A stretch of DNA of 64,000 nucleotides from the NCBI GenBank assembly GCA_002221725.1, contig NJFT01000174.1, positions 1 to 64,000 of the forward strand, given 5' to 3'. Below are positions 33,100-46,508 of the stretch, in pieces. Position 1 is the first letter of the stretch. Each line of letters opens with the position of its first letter. Both the position numbers and the translations under genes were made by a program. The DNA is from Scedosporium boydii. Taxonomy: Eukaryota; Ascomycota; Sordariomycetes; Microascales; Microascaceae. Below the pieces are notes generated by a model that was not told the origin of the DNA, ran no database searches, and was given only the letters and a program-made list of their open reading frames with translations.

Positions 33100-36000
33100 T
33101 TATTGGCCGAAGGACGAGTGGTTCTTGTGGGCATCAACCAGAACTAAGAGCGAGGTTAGCAACGGAAATCCATCAACCGAGCTGATCTATTCATCAACTT
33201 ACTCTGAAGGATGTGCATCTGGCCGGCCCGGTCCTCGCAGGCAACCTGCAGTCCCGAGCCCTCTATAAAGTCAAGAACAACACTGTTGGGCAGTTCCTGT
33301 ACCTCCATCTCGGGCGGGTAAGGAACTCGGAATTCGGAGAGGTGGTACCTCTTGACACCAACACCCGATGGCTGCTTATCCATCGGTGCTGCGGTGGCGC
33401 CAGTGGTACTGAGGATTAAGAAACCCTGGGAGTCGAGACACATGCTGCGACGCTTCCAGAGAAGGTTATCGGGGAACTGCACGTTGACATCACCCATGTA
33501 CGCGACAATGGTCGGTCCGGTATTCTCCTTCGGCTGGGGCGGCCGAGTGTTGACGGCCTCGGCGGACACCTCCTCGTGCAGAGTAGGCGAAATACCCGTG
33601 GGCGTGTTCTTACCACGGCTTCCGTGGAGCGAGGACGACAGACGCCTCATGAAGCGGCCGGCCCGACTCTTAGACTTCTTCTCGCTAGTCCCAGACTTGG
33701 ACTCGTCGCCCGAGCCGCTCGTTTCGGTAAAGGCAGAGGGTGAGAGCGTCCCAGCCGTGCCGGGGTCCTTACTCACAGACGATCGCCGGCTGCTAATGGA
33801 GAGGCGTCGCGGAAACGACGAGTTCTGGTGTACAGAGGGTGGCCTCGAAGGCGAGCGTGAGGGGGTGGTAGGAGTTGGCGCCATCAGGTTATCCACCGAA
33901 GGCGAGGTGAGGGACTTGCGGCGCTCCTTGATAAAGTCTTTGACGATGCTCAGGGAGGATCGCCTGGCCTTAGTGGGCTGTTCAGCCTCGCCACTCCGGT
34001 CGTTGGATTCTGATCGCCGCTTCTCCTTCGACATCCGTCTCTCCTGGATTGTCTCTTTCGGAGCTGCAATAGGTACGGCGTTAGCGGCTCGCATTGGCAA
34101 CTCGGGCTCCGCCTTCTTGTGATCGACAATGAGAGGTGATTGTTTCAGCTCCAGGGGCGCATACTCTGCGGGATCCTTGTGGTCTGGCATGGCACCCACA
34201 GGCAGAGACGGATCTCGTACGATCCTAGCCTTAACTTGGATCGATTCGGTCCGTCCTCGGGACTGGGGCAGAGGCGGAAGAGCACCTCCGGACTCGAACA
34301 TCGTCAGCCTATTCGCTAGTGAGGCAGAGCGCTCACGGGAGCGCTGCCTTGAGGACTCTGGTGGAGAGTCCTTGGTGCCGGGTGGCGGGCTGCCCTTCGC
34401 GAATGAAGTGGCGCGCTCGGCTACGGAAGGAGATCGTGATGGCTCTCGAACGGTAGACTTCCGAACAGAGAAGAAATTCGCCGAAGGTGTCTTCGGGCGA
34501 CGGGGCTCGATTGGTTCCAGGGCAGGAGCAGCACCGCCTCCTCCAGACAGCTTCTCCAGCGCCTTGATACGTTGGGAAATGCTGGAGCCAATGTTGGTCT
34601 TCTTGGGCGCGAGATTACTAGCCTGTGCTTGTTGTTGCGTAATCTTTTGTAGGAACGCAGCCCCGGAGGATATGGACCTGGCTGAAGGGGGAGGGGGAGG
34701 CAGGTCCTTGGGGCTGAGATGAGACGACCCTCTCAGCGCGTTAGGCTGCGAGACTGTCCTCACGCCTGCGGGAGCTCCATCTCTACCGAACACAGCGGGA
34801 AAGATTGGAGTGAGGGGGGATTTCGAGACCGTAATAGGCTTGGCTTCTTGTACCGTCGCACTCTGCAGCTCATTGAGTAGCTCGTCGTCATCCGACAGAT
34901 CATGGGAGCCCCTATTGGAGGTGGCCAAGTCCGTCTTGATAGGGTCTAGAGTGGCGGTCTTCCTAGAGAGCCTGCTATGAACAGACGTCCTATCTTGGTC
35001 CTTGGTTTCCTGCAGCTGGGTCCCATCCTTAACCTCTGGTCCCTGTTCCGTCACCCGAGGCTCAGAAACTTCAGCAACTTCAGGCATAGAGAGAACGGGC
35101 ACTGGAGGGATATCCTCCGTTTCTAGATCGTGAGTGGAGAACTTGGACATTGGGATCTTGAGTGAACTCCTTCTCCGTTCTTGGCGGACGTCAACTGCTC
35201 CTTCAGCTTTCTCTTCTTCCGTCGAGTCCTTTTCAATGGTGACTTCATCCGGATGAGTATTATTAGGGGTGTTCGCCGTAGCAAATTTGGAGACGGGCAG
35301 GGCAGTGTTAACGCGAGTCCGGGAAGGAGCCTCGGTTGCTGATTCGAGCTTCGTATCCTCATCATCGTTGGCAAGCTGATCGTCGGCAACAGCGGGGCCC
35401 TCAGATTTCTCGGCGCTGATGGGCTCAGCCTCAACCTCGGGGAGTGGCGCCTCGGTATTGTCCTCTCCGGGAGCGGTACTAGAGTCCTCGCGGTCATCCT
35501 TGGAGATGATGATGGAGTCTTCAGCATCGGCGTGATTTCCCTCATCCTCATCTTCCTCCTTCTCATGGCTAGCCTGAACGGTTTCATCTGTAGACTCAGA
35601 GAGAGACGACGCCTTTGTCGATTGAGCTGCCTCAGATGAAGCGATGAACGGCGAGGCGGGGTGAGAATCGCTTTGTGTAGCCTCGGAGGCCTGATCATTA
35701 GCCGCAGACATACCGGCCTCCATAACGATGGCAGAGTCAGCTTGTGACAAGGACAGCTTGTCGTCCTGATCACCATCCTCCGCCTCAGGTTTCCCTTCAG
35801 CGCCTTCTTCTGGAAGTGTTGACTTAGGACTCAATTGCTCCGCTTCGAACTTCTCGTCTCGCGGGGTCTGGACCGAGGGCGGGATCGATGGGACAGGAGG
35901 TGGCATCATCATGCTCATTTTCTTCTTCTTTTCACGGAGCTGCATCGCCTTCATGAGGCGCGCCTTCTCGGGAGTCATCTTTTCTTTGACCGGTGTGGTC

Positions 36001-37561
36001 GGTTTGAAGGGTGGCATGACGAAGCTGGCCCCAGAACTCGTTGCGGGACGGCCAGGGCCAGAGCTCGTGTGCGGGCGTCGGAACTCATCTACATCTGGGG
36101 ATTCGGGAGGCTCGGGGATCGGGACCATAGAGTTGTCAAGGGCAACCTCTGGTACAGCGTGCTGCTGCTCAGGCGAAGAGGAAGCATCATTATCAGCTGA
36201 ATCCTTGGATCTTCCTTTCTTCGATCCCTTTGAAAAGAGTTTGAAGCCGGCGGGGATGGTGGAAACAGGTCTAAATGTGGCCCCGGTCGCGGTCGCGGTC
36301 TGAGGTCGTCCCGAAACGTCCAAGGACGGTCTAGGACCTAGCTTTACTTTTTGCCTACCGTAGGAGGCATAGCTGTAGTAATCGGGGCGGGTTGACTGGC
36401 TCGACATCCTTCTAGAGGCGGTATCGAAGGATTTCGCTGGAGAAGGCGGTCTAGCTGCCCCCATGAAATCAGGTGGGTCTGTCGCATTCGTGAAATTGCC
36501 CTTTTCAGGTGACGCTGCGAGTTCAGCGTTGAGAACGACAGGAGGTTCTAAGTTTGGCGCAGAATTTTGGGTCTCCTCAGATGGTTGGTCCGCGGGCACG
36601 GCAGGTGCGCCCGGGGCGTCGATCTCCCCGAGGGACTGGCGCTTGGTCGCGCGCTGTTGTTCCTCTTCATCCTCTTCGGCAATCTCTACTAACCTCCTAC
36701 GGCGTAGGGAACTTGTTGAGGAGGATGTCGACCCCGAGGCGGCATGCAGGGAGCACGCGGCCGAAAGCTTGGTGTCTTTAAGCTCGCTCGCGGTAGTAAT
36801 GGAGAACGTGGTGTCGTGGGGGGAGAATCGCTCGCACACAGCATTGAAATGTACAGTGACACGCGCTAGAGAAAGTCAATCGAGTTAGTTCAAGATCTTC
36901 CCCCTCCACACACACATACACACACGGACATGTGCTCTCTCTCTGTTTTAGGTCCAGTCGCTGCGCGTCTAGAATATTGTAGATAACCGAGCGAATACGG
37001 CAAAGGATAACTCACCTTGAATCAAGCGAGAGCAACCTTCGGGAAGGTATTTTATGATGACGCTCCTCCGGCGGTACCTGAGGAAGCCGTAAAGGGGTGA
37101 CGTCTCCTCATACTCTGATATAGCATTCCGAATCTCGACGATGCCGCCATTACCACGGCCTAATATATCGATTTCATCACGACTCGCATACTTAAGAAGA
37201 AACCTGTTTAAGAAGACGGTCGCACGAGGTTAGCCGCCGGTTTTACATGAAACCAAGGAAACACAAGTCGCAAAGAGGAGGGAAGAAGAAGAGAGCTGGT
37301 ATCACTCGAAAGAGGCACGCAGAGGAAAGGGCAGTGGAGGCGCGATTGATTAGAGCATCTAGACAGGAGTACGCAAATGGACAACAACACAACAGTTTAG
37401 ATGTCGGGGTATGCAAATTGCGCGCGTGAACGTGATGGAACGGGTCAGGGAGCAATATTAAGATCTGAAGACAAGAAAGGTTCATACCATCCACCTGGCT
37501 CGGAGACGGCGGCATCGTGCGCCTCCTTAACTTTGGGATCGTCCAGACCGTTGAGCGACAT
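33100..37561 (-). CDS. Large ADF-H-domain (actin-binding) protein with disordered centre, 1322 aa
   Basis: Four exons: 37561-37488, 37203-37016, 36865-33203 and 33143-33100; phases add to 1322 codons plus stop. The N-terminus (about residues 1-150) is an ADF/cofilin-like domain: MSLNGLDDPKVKEAHDAAV, FLLKYASRDEIDILGRGNGG, SPLYGFLRYRRRSVIIKYLP, LIQARVTVHFNAVCERF and FSPHDTTFSI follow the fold's order, including the basic strand used for actin contact. About residues 160-1190 are low-complexity, with acidic, Ser/Pro- and Arg-rich parts (many RRSS sites) and a short proline stretch (DLPPPPPSARS), probably disordered and phosphorylated. The last 110 residues are compact (VQFPDNLLWKRRSMCLDSQG, KRYHLSEFRVPYPPE, LVDAHKNHSSFGQ) and look like a PH-type fold. 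A cortical actin regulator or scaffold is inferred. Such proteins are sometimes mislabelled GPI-anchored glycoproteins; no anchor signal is present. Confidence 0.85.
36907..36925. repeat. Short CA microsatellite
   Basis: CA-rich dinucleotide run inside the intron between exons 2 and 3 of the ADF-H gene (intron 36866-37015). Confidence 0.6.
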
Positions 37562-38459
37562 TGCTGCGTTTCTGCTCTGGCCACCCTCGGGGTCAGGGTG
37601 CCGATGCTTCGGATTTGATCAATGGGTCGGTCGTACAGAAGACTCGAAACTGTGAGAACCGAGTTTCTAGTGTCTAAATCGAGGATTTCCGTCGAATTCG
37701 CGGGCGGATCTCCGTTCTTGTGCTCTCGGTGTTGATAGTCTGTTTCTGTCGGGGACCAGGAGTGCCAACCGTGTTCATTCACCAAGTAGTGCGGCCTCGA
37801 GATGTCGTTTCAGGGGTAAGGCTGACCGGCCCGGCACGATGACATGCGGTGGCGGAAGACGATGAGTCCCGACATGGATTGATGGTAAATTATGTACACT
37901 GCGCCGGAGAGGTGGAGAAGGAAGTCATCTGGTGAGGAAACCAGTGCCGTGGTCGAAGGACGGCAGGAAATTCGTCTCGTCAATGAAGACGTACGAGGGA
38001 TGTGGTGGATTGGGGAGAATTTTGGTGTTGGCGAAGAACAGACGCAAGGGAAAAGGGAAGAAGGTACAAAAAACGAGGGGCGACGTGAGAGCAGCACGTT
38101 CTGGAAATAGCGCTGGGGACACTGATAAGTACCTCCAGGTCGCTACCTGATTCTGGGCCAAGCGCTAAATGTGCCCCAGAGAAAAGGTACCTGCTCGCTA
38201 TGAAGCATCAATTGATCAACTGTCATGGATTCCCCCGCTTAGTTTTTCTCCCCTCATAATAATTCATTAATCAGTGATGTTTTCTTGGCAACCCTTCTGC
38301 TCGATAAAGAGAGCTCTCGAAACATATTGGGGTCGGGAGTTTTGTAAGAGGATGAGGTAGGAAGAGGCGGGATGAGGCTGTATCCGTCCCGACTGTTGGA
38401 CAGACTCGGATGATTTGATGCAGTCTTTTAAAGTTGCTGAAGTGTACAAAAAATTAATT

Positions 38460-38479
38460 TACTTCGTATCTACTTCGTA
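38460..38479. repeat. Tandem pair of the TACTTCGTA motif
   Basis: Two exact copies (38460-38468 and 38471-38479) separated by two bases; the tightest pair of this dispersed motif. Confidence 0.8.
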
Positions 38480-39118
38480 CCTGTGTAATATTTCTAAATC
38501 TACTTTGGGCTTGGGGAAATGAAAATACCCGGGTCGCGGTCGCACCACCCTGTGGAGAGAGAGAAAAAGGGACAAATCTTGGAATCAGGGACGCGGGTGG
38601 CTCTTACACTAGTTTACTTCGCACGTCGTGTCGTGGACTACAGTAGTGTAAGTACTCACAGTAATCTCGAGATGTGGAAACAAAAGCGACTGTGACATGC
38701 AGCTAAAATACACTGATGCGATCGCGTGGCGTTCTAGTCCAGTCTCTAGAAAAAGGGGACCGAAAATCACTGGCTGCACCTCCTTTCTGGATGACGATGA
38801 GGAAGCAAGGGACGGACGAAGCAATGAAGGAGAGGGTCGATCTGGTTGGAGGTGGAGGCTTACTTGATGATTGTGGAGTACCTGTACATGTCCTTTACAT
38901 TGGTCATCATACTAGGCTGTACTCTGCAAGGGCTGATTGTGAGAAGGCCCACGGCAGAAGAGAGGGAAAGAGGGACTCGGCCTAGACAAAGTTGACACAT
39001 AATACCAGGAATTGGTGCTTCTTGGACAATTCAGTTGGAAGTGGTGATAATGCTTCATGCAGGAGATCTGAAGCACCCCCGATGCTCTCTCTGTCTGTCC
39101 AAAAGTACTTGGGAAAAG

Positions 39119-39420
39119 TACTTCGTAGTCACAAACAGGTCTGACCCTGGCGATCTGAGGACTTTATGTTTGGGAAGCTGTGACCGTTGATTCGCGGGGC
39201 ATGTCAAAGTACATGCACAGACCCCACGTAATGTACTTGGCAGTACATTTGACTTTCATCCACAATGGCACTAATGCAGATGTGTCAAATCATCATACGA
39301 AGTCAAAGTACGAAGTACAAAGATGTCTTTGTGGCATCAACAGATTCGATGGGAGACGAAGCGCACTACCAAGTACGAAAGTACGAAGAAATATACGATT
39401 TTCGACCACGAAGTATTACG
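39119..39420. repeat. Cluster of TACGAAGTA motifs and near-copies
   Basis: Exact copies at 39119-39127 and 39309-39317, with partial matches at about 39297, 39374, 39382 and 39407. They occur on both strands. Confidence 0.7.
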
Positions 39421-41049
39421 GGGGGCCCCCTCGATATTGACAGAGTCGAGATATCAGAGCAATTGATCCATTGGAACACTCAAGATAACATATCCTGAAG
39501 TTGGAAAGCATCAATCATCAATCTCCTCTGGGAAGTCGCATAATACGGTCACATAATGGCACCTGAAGCAATATAACCTTTCACCGTCGACTGGACACCC
39601 CCTTGCCTCCCAGAGCCAGGTTGGCCTGGCTCAGGACAGCTCTAATAGTCTTTAGGTGCTAATGAAGATCTGATTGACCGAGGCGCCCGATCAATGATCT
39701 CTCTGCGACCAATGGACCAAATTAACCCTGGATCTGTTAATATCAGCGACCCCATCGCCCCCATAGTCCCCATCCCCATACCACACCACCCATCCACCTC
39801 TCAGCCATTACATTGGAGGATGAGTGAGTGCAATTTCACCTCAATGAATGGATGAACTCATAGGGCATCAATGAGGACAAAAGCTTCTTCGAACGGTCTC
39901 GGTAAACGACCCCTACAGTATGGCATTGCCTCGTACCCACGAATTATGTACCACTTCGTACAAGCAATCTGGAAGGCTGCATATCTCATTCAGGCGATTA
40001 AACTGTCGATTTCGAGATAACTGCAAAGGAGGAACATCGACTCTATGTGCCGAAATAACGTTTTGCTCTCTGGTTCTGGGTCGGAAACAACGCGGAAGGG
40101 GCAGACTGTTCTGCCGTCACCCGCGTAGTGCCAAGCCCTCTCCCGAACTACGAAGTCCAAAGATCCCATCTAAATCTACGAAGTAAAGGCAAGTTTTCAC
40201 CATCGTCGACAATACCCGTGCACCGAGACCGAGGTGAGGTACCTTGAGCCGTCTTATATTAAACTTACCCTTATCGATTACAGCCCCCACCGTTTCACAA
40301 CCTGCCTTGGATTGGATCTCAGGAATGCCTCAACATCTCAGCTCCTGCTAGGAGCCGTCTTGACTCGGAATTCGAGCCCTCCAGCCCTCCCAAGCTCCGG
40401 GTCTATCCTCCACGGAGAGAAGTAGTACAATAATGATATAAAAGGCTCTCTTGAAGAAGAATAAAAAGGAGAAAAGAAGGGAAAGGGAAAGGCGGAAAAA
40501 GGCCTCCAAGGACGAATCAAGAGAGACAGCAAACCACACACAACCACGACCCAGCCCGTGCGGGCATGGACGCATTGGCAGGTCAAAGCGGACGCAACCT
40601 CACCTTGTCGAACTGTCTGTCCTCCCATCCTCTTCCCCTTGGATCACCCATCGAGAAGAGGGATCGCCGGCCATCTGTCATCTATGCAGGAGTGCATCTT
40701 TCTCTCCCTCTTCCTCCATGTTCTCTTTTGGGCCTTGAACTACAAAGTACTTGTAGTAACCCGTCCCATAGATGGACTTTTTGGGACATCCCTACTTCGT
40801 AGGAAGATACCCGCCTGCCTGGCGATCAGAAACATCTGTCTCAGCTTGAACACCCCAGACTAGAATCCCCCACGTCACTTTAACTCATGCATACACTACA
40901 AACCGGGGCCTAGCTTGCCTAATACCCCGCAACCTGGTGTTAGAAAAACTCTCTGCCAACTTCACGGCCGCGATGTTTACGACCATACTCGCCGTCAACA
41001 TCGGACACGAGCTGCTTTCTCTTCCTAAAAAGAATGTTTTCCCTGTCCC

Positions 41050-41800
41050 TCACCAACCGGTCCAGCCCATTCCAGCAGCACCGTACCACGCTTCGTTACA
41101 CTCTCCATCACGCATCCCGTAGTGTCCAACTTCTGTTATGGTCTCCCCAGCGGGCATGCCCTCTTCAAAGCACCCGATGGTCACGCTGCTCTCATACGTG
41201 GGACCTAATTCGGACGTCTCCCCTTCCTCTCTGAGCCTCTCGATAGCGCCGTCTTCCGGGTCGAACTCGATCTGGCGTAAACGTGGACTCACGCCAATCC
41301 TCGGCTTCGCATATAAACAGCATGCTGTTGTACACGTCTACGTCCGGGTTCATAGCGTAACTGGAAACAAAGCCTGGGAGGGCGCCTTGGGTGTTCCCTT
41401 CTTCCAGCTGGGGCCGTGGCTCTCCTAGACAAGCGATAATGCGCTTATACTTCTGGATTTGCGTGGTGAAGACACCGCGGACAGCCTTCTCGGCGCGGTA
41501 ATGCGCTATGCACTCATCCGGTCCGGCACCAGGGAGGAAGTGCATGTCTAGGCGGAGAGGCCTGTCAATATCCCACCCGGAACCTCTAAAGATCCCGTCG
41601 TGGAAACCGACCAAGTCAACGGTCTCCGGGTCGGCCTTGGGGTGCGTAAAGTAGAAGATAAAGCCGTAGAGGGGTGGAAGCGTGTACTCTGCTTCACATT
41701 TGAAGACCATCCGCGCGGGCCGCGAGGAGTGGTCTATAAAGGAGACGACATGGACGATCCTCGTGTCCGCCCTGAGGACTTTCTTCTCAAAACGCGGCAT
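41050..41800 (-). pseudogene. Hypothetical protein with a frameshift
   Basis: The ATG at 41800 opens a well-composed frame (MPRFEKKVLRADTRIVHVVS...) through YNSMLFICEAEDW. From about 41285 the coding character passes to the next frame (RQIEFDPEDGAIERLREEGE, TIGCFEEGMPAGETITEVG) ending at 41050. A GTGAGT and a CAG flank the junction but are only 21 nt apart and in phase, so splicing there would not repair the frame. A one-base insertion or two-base loss is simplest. The protein is soluble and mixed alpha/beta in appearance, about 250 residues if joined. No family recognised. Confidence 0.5.
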
Positions 41801-42752
41801 TGTTTATAGTGTAAATGGGAGAGATGAGTTCAATGTTCCCTCTTCTATGAGGCTATAGCTAAGTTATAAGAGGAGCTTCACGCGATATTTATATGAATAC
41901 TGCAAGGTAGGGCTTAGCTTGCATAGTACCCCCACCAGCCGATGCCCAACTACTAACTCTGCCTTAGGACAACTGTCGATCACTTTTCACAACCGCAATG
42001 CCCGTTTCGAGCCTGGCTATTCTATGACAGAGCTAGGAGCTACGGGCTCAAATAGCTAAGAAGCTAAGCCTTCAGGTCCAGCCGGGATCCCACGAACATA
42101 CCCCACGGTAAGGCTGGTCGTAGCGCCCACTGGCCAAGGCCGTCAAGTCCGGGGAAAACCCCACGAAGTTGGTTATCGATGTTGTCGAAACCATCCACCC
42201 TGAGTCGCTAACTACGAAGCTCGCCGAGCGGGGACATGGTCGTAGCCATGCTAAATGGAGATATTGCCTAACTACCCTTACATAGTCCGTTGCACAAGAC
42301 ATGTACTGGCAAGCTAAGGATGTTATCAAAGTCGGGGCTGATCATGTCCTCTTCTGCTACGCAAAAATGCCGAGGAGATCTCACTACCGAGGACCATTTA
42401 ATGCAGTGACTTGACACTTTCAAGCCACAAACTCACTTTACGTTATGATGTTAGAAAAATAGCACTCGATTGCCGCTTCTTCAGCTACCTTTCTGGCGAC
42501 CTTGACGATATGTTAGCTTCAGTTGGCTCTAAGCCACAATCTGCCCACTTATCTTTCAAGGATACACAAGTCCTCGTCACCCCATATGATCAAGCAGTTT
42601 CTAAAAGGATGTTAGCATCGCCATTTCGAATAAGATAACGGTCTGGATCTCCCTCCACTTCACCCCACGCTCTACGGCCTTATCCGGAGGGATTCAACGC
42701 CTTCAAGCCCCAGGTCACACATATGATCTGTTCCGTCAGCTCCGTCGTTCCC
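41801..42752. other. Gene-free interval
   Basis: Between the frameshifted gene and the 3' end of Rse1. Nothing supported; the frames at 42072-42638 look random. Confidence 0.4.
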
Positions 42753-45700
42753 TTAAAAGGCCGATCGAGTTCGAACATCCGAAATCTTTCGCTCAATCTC
42801 CCTTACCGAGCGACCAAGCTCATCGGCAATCCTCTGCTTTTTGTCGTTAGCGAGCAACGCGTACCGCTCGCACAAGTCTCCATCGATGACTCCTTTGACC
42901 GGCACGTAGTAACCGCGATACATGAGGTGGTCGCGTCCAGCAAGCGGCGGGTCTTCGCTGCGCATGTGCATTTCTAGAGTCTGGAAGAAGTCGGCATCCT
43001 CGCGGGTCACGAATGGGATGAGAACGCCGATTGTGCCTTGTAAGCCGCTCCACAGGAGGACATCCTGACCGCCGACAACGAGGTTGGTCTTGCAGATGCT
43101 GGTTGGGATATCTTGGGTGAAGAAGTGTGCCACCAGGTTAAGTCGACTTGGAGCGCCGTGGAGGTACTCTCGCTCATTGGTTAGACGGACTTCAGAGCCG
43201 GGCTCGTCGGATTCCGTGCTGGTGTTTTCGGGACAGCGTACGATCCAGATGTTGCCGAATTTATCGCCGCCTGCGACTGTCTCGTAATCGACCATGGCGG
43301 AACAAGTTGTCCACCGCGCAATGGTGTCATCAACGAAGGGCATGAGCTTATTCGACTCCGGCTTATATACGACCATTGTTATGCTTTGCTGGACGTCGCC
43401 GACAACGATTCGGTTCCCCAGACTTTGTAAGGATACGATCAGCTGTGGCGCAATGGTCACTTGGGCTTTTCGAAGTAATTGCTTCAGGCCTAGATCGTAG
43501 ATTCTCAGAATCTTACCAACTCCAGCTACTAGCCGACCTTGGAAAGGTATGAGCGCCATCGGTGGTTCCTCAACTTGGGTCTTGTGGATGAACTCTAGAG
43601 CCCGGCCGTCTTCATGGAATCGATAGATGTGGATAAAGCCCCCTAAAAACTGCCTTGGACTAAGGACCATGTCTTTCCCAGTGCCAACGACCAAGAAGCT
43701 CTCGTCTTCCTGGCTGGCAAAGGAGACGACTGCTGCGCTGACGGCAGCCTCATTGTCTTCGAGGTCGATTCTCTGGAGAACTTGGGGTTCCTCTTCATTC
43801 ATGGCGTCAACAACACTGATGCAGGATGCCCACCTACGGCGGCCACGGGGATGGCCAAACTGTTCTGGCGGAAGTACCTTGGCGTCACTATTATTTGGAG
43901 CGGCAAGCAATCGCGCACGCAGCTCCGGTGCCAGCGTGTTATTGTCGGATTCAATGGTGTAAAAGTACGGCTGTGTAGGATGCTTCACAAGGTGTCGTGG
44001 CGTATATGTGAGGGCGGTCGATTTTTGAATTAGGTTGTTCCCGAGTTTGTCGATCGAGAATACCCTATTTTGCTTCGTTAGCAAGAGCTCTAAAGATTAA
44101 CTGGAGAAAGGTGTTCTGGGTAAGGACTCACCGGAGGTGGTTGGTATGGATTCCAATTATACCCTCCTCACACTGCTCACTACTGAAGTTCCATCCCCAC
44201 TCCAGCTCTTCATAACTAAGAGTCGTCATGGTAAAACCTCTTGTAAACGGGTCGATATACCCAATCCAGGGCCTGGAGCCGAGAGCCAGGATACACGTTT
44301 GTTTCTGAACCGTCACCTGGGAAAGCCGAATAGCCTTGGGGCCAAGAAACCTTTGTCGCGGGTTGGCGAGCTCTCCCGTAATCTCGTCCAACACCGTTCT
44401 GAGATAGACTCCAGAATGGAGGCCGATGTGTAGGAAAAGTGTAGAACCACCAGTGGATGAGTCTTCCATGGTCATGATGCAAAGCGCCGAGGGTGCTGCT
44501 GTGAGGGCTTGTACAGACTTGCTCTCAAGGATAGATCCTGGACTTAGGCTTAGAATCCTCACAGTATAGTCGTCACACCCAACAGCCAGAAAAGAACTTC
44601 TCAACCGTCCTTCTTGTGCTTCGCCGAGGCTAAGACAAGTTACCGTCCCGGAGATTTCCTTCCTTTCATCATACTCAGCAAGAGATCCATCGCCGTCCAT
44701 CTCAAAATAAACAATCTCTCCCGAGCTGAGGGCTACAGCTACTTGCTGTTTATTTGTCGCGGCAGCAACTATAGACCGATGTTGGGGAGCTGGCCATTCA
44801 TTGATTTGTCCGTTTCGAATATGTCGGATTCCCTTGGAGTGGATTTGGACAAGACCATCGTCGCCAAGTTGCTGGACTGCAAGAGTTGGGACATGTTCGA
44901 GAAAGCCAGAGTCGGTGACTTGTGTCACTGTCTCACCAATTCTCATAACCCACGTGATGTTCGAAAAGCTCAGAATGATATACGAGTCGTACTTATCTTC
45001 GGCGGTGAGCTTTGTTGTCCAGACTGCCAAGGGTGTTTTGGGTAGCTGCGAAGCTACAATCTCGCTGACTTCCAAGCCATGCTTTAGTACGCGGAAAGTG
45101 CTTCTCGCCCCATTGCCGCGTACCGAATATATCTGCGGAACATCCTCTCTGGTCAAGTTCGCAACTTTGCAATCGATAAGTGGACTCATTGAATCGATAC
45201 TTTCAACTAACGATAGGTTCTCCAAAGGCCGAGGGTTGAAGTAAACAGGGCTGTAGAGAGTCTTGGGGTCAGCAGGAAAGTCGTCGCTGGTAAACTCGAG
45301 TTCTTCATCATTATCGCCGAGGTTCTCGAACTGATAGAACTGATGGTCCCCGGACTGGCTGGCGGCAAAGAGGAACCCACTCTTGAGAATGCAAAGGCTG
45401 TTGGCAACCGCGATAGTATCAAAATACTTGATCTTGATGCATTTGACTTCTTCAGTCAGCTTACCGTTCTCTTCGAGCATGTCGAGGGTCACCTTGAAAA
45501 CATCTCCATCTTCTGTTTGAAGGAAAAGGAAGAAGGCACCAGCACTACCCTTAAGCTGGTGCATTACCCCTGAAACGATAGTACGCTTCCGCTGAGGGTC
45601 TTCCGTAGCGCCTCGCCGTCTCGGGATAGGCACGCGGAAAGCCTCTTGATTTGAATGCCTGTACGAGATATTTTCCTCCCCACATACAAGAACGCCGCTC

Positions 45701-46508
45701 GGCCCATTGTTTCCACCCGGGACTGGGAAGAGCAGAGACGCCGTTGGATCAACTGGTTCAGCCCACTTGCGGACGACATGGTTCAAGCCTAGATCCAGCT
45801 CATAATAGACAAGCTGAGTCTCGACTTCCTGGTCTAAGTCAGTGGAGTCCATCTCTAGAGCTGCAAATACGGGGTTCGCATAGCCAACGTCGAGAGCAAC
45901 AAGAGACAAGACGAGGATCCCAGGCTTGTGCGCCTCGAGAGGTGAGGATATGGTGAGTTCGGCCTGGGTGTTGCGGTTGAAAACGTAAACAAGCTTGTCC
46001 TTTTCGACAGAGGCGACGAGGCAGGCTCTACCTTTTGGATCAAGAGCGAGAAATTGGCCCGGGATGACACGGCGCACGCCAGACTTCCCAAAGGTCTCCA
46101 AATGGATGCGAGAGAAGCGGTTTTCAGCCGGGAGGTACTCGATAATAGCGATGCGCCCCGAGTCAGTGGTTAGGATAATGAAGTCTATTTGGGAGAGGGA
46201 GATTAGCATTACATTTGCATTCAATGCGAATCTAAGGACCGGTTGAAAGAGAGCAGGCACTTACCCTTGGTACCTCCAGCAAGGCGGAATGAAGCGATAG
46301 ATCTGATTATGCCAAAGACATCGTGCGAGACGACTGGCGTGGCCTTGCCCAAATTCGGATCTGGGCGAAGGAGGGTCAATCGAGAGCCCGAGGCCGTGAG
46401 GATCTGCTGTTGCCTCGCGCCAGAGAACTGACCGAGGACCGCATGCGTGATAGCCGTCGGCGGCTTGATCGTCAGAGAGTAGAGAAACATATTTGACGTG
46501 GTCGCCAT
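42753..46508 (-). CDS. rse1: Pre-mRNA-splicing factor Rse1 (SF3B3 / SAP130)
   Basis: Three exons, 46508-46265, 46184-44132 and 44064-42753, with GTAAGT or GTGAGT donors and TAG acceptors; phases fit and give 1202 aa, the usual length. The N-terminus ([57 protein letters not shown]) and [14 protein letters not shown] with [18 protein letters not shown] are diagnostic for the SF3b130 subunit. Residues about 80-560 form the MMS1/DDB1-type beta-propeller part and the C-terminal 330 residues the CPSF-A domain ([33 protein letters not shown]). The protein is a scaffold of the SF3b complex of the U2 snRNP and helps in branch-site recognition. The gene appears complete and undamaged. Confidence 0.96.

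Larger units (their letters stand above)
37562..41049. other. 3.5-kb gene-poor interval rich in the 9-mer TACGAAGTA
   Basis: Upstream flank of the ADF-H gene, then intergenic DNA without a supported gene. Six exact copies of TACGAAGTA or its complement lie at 38460-38468, 38471-38479, 39119-39127, 39309-39317, 40177-40185 and 40793-40801, with near-matches between them. The frames at 38716-39498 and 39920-40863 are not convincing. Confidence 0.5.

Noticed and set aside
34129..34722. 197-codon plus-strand frame and several others inside the ADF-H gene
   Set aside because: Opposite-strand shadows of the long minus-strand exon; no own start context or family.
38460..39420. Regularly recurring TACGAAGTA considered as a CRISPR-like array
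   Set aside because: Copies are 9 bp, irregularly spaced, on both strands, in a fungal genome; no spacers or cas genes.
41266..41286. 21-nt GTGAGT...CAG segment as a micro-intron repairing the 41-kb gene
   Set aside because: Too short for fungal splicing, and its length is a multiple of three, so removal would not restore the frame.
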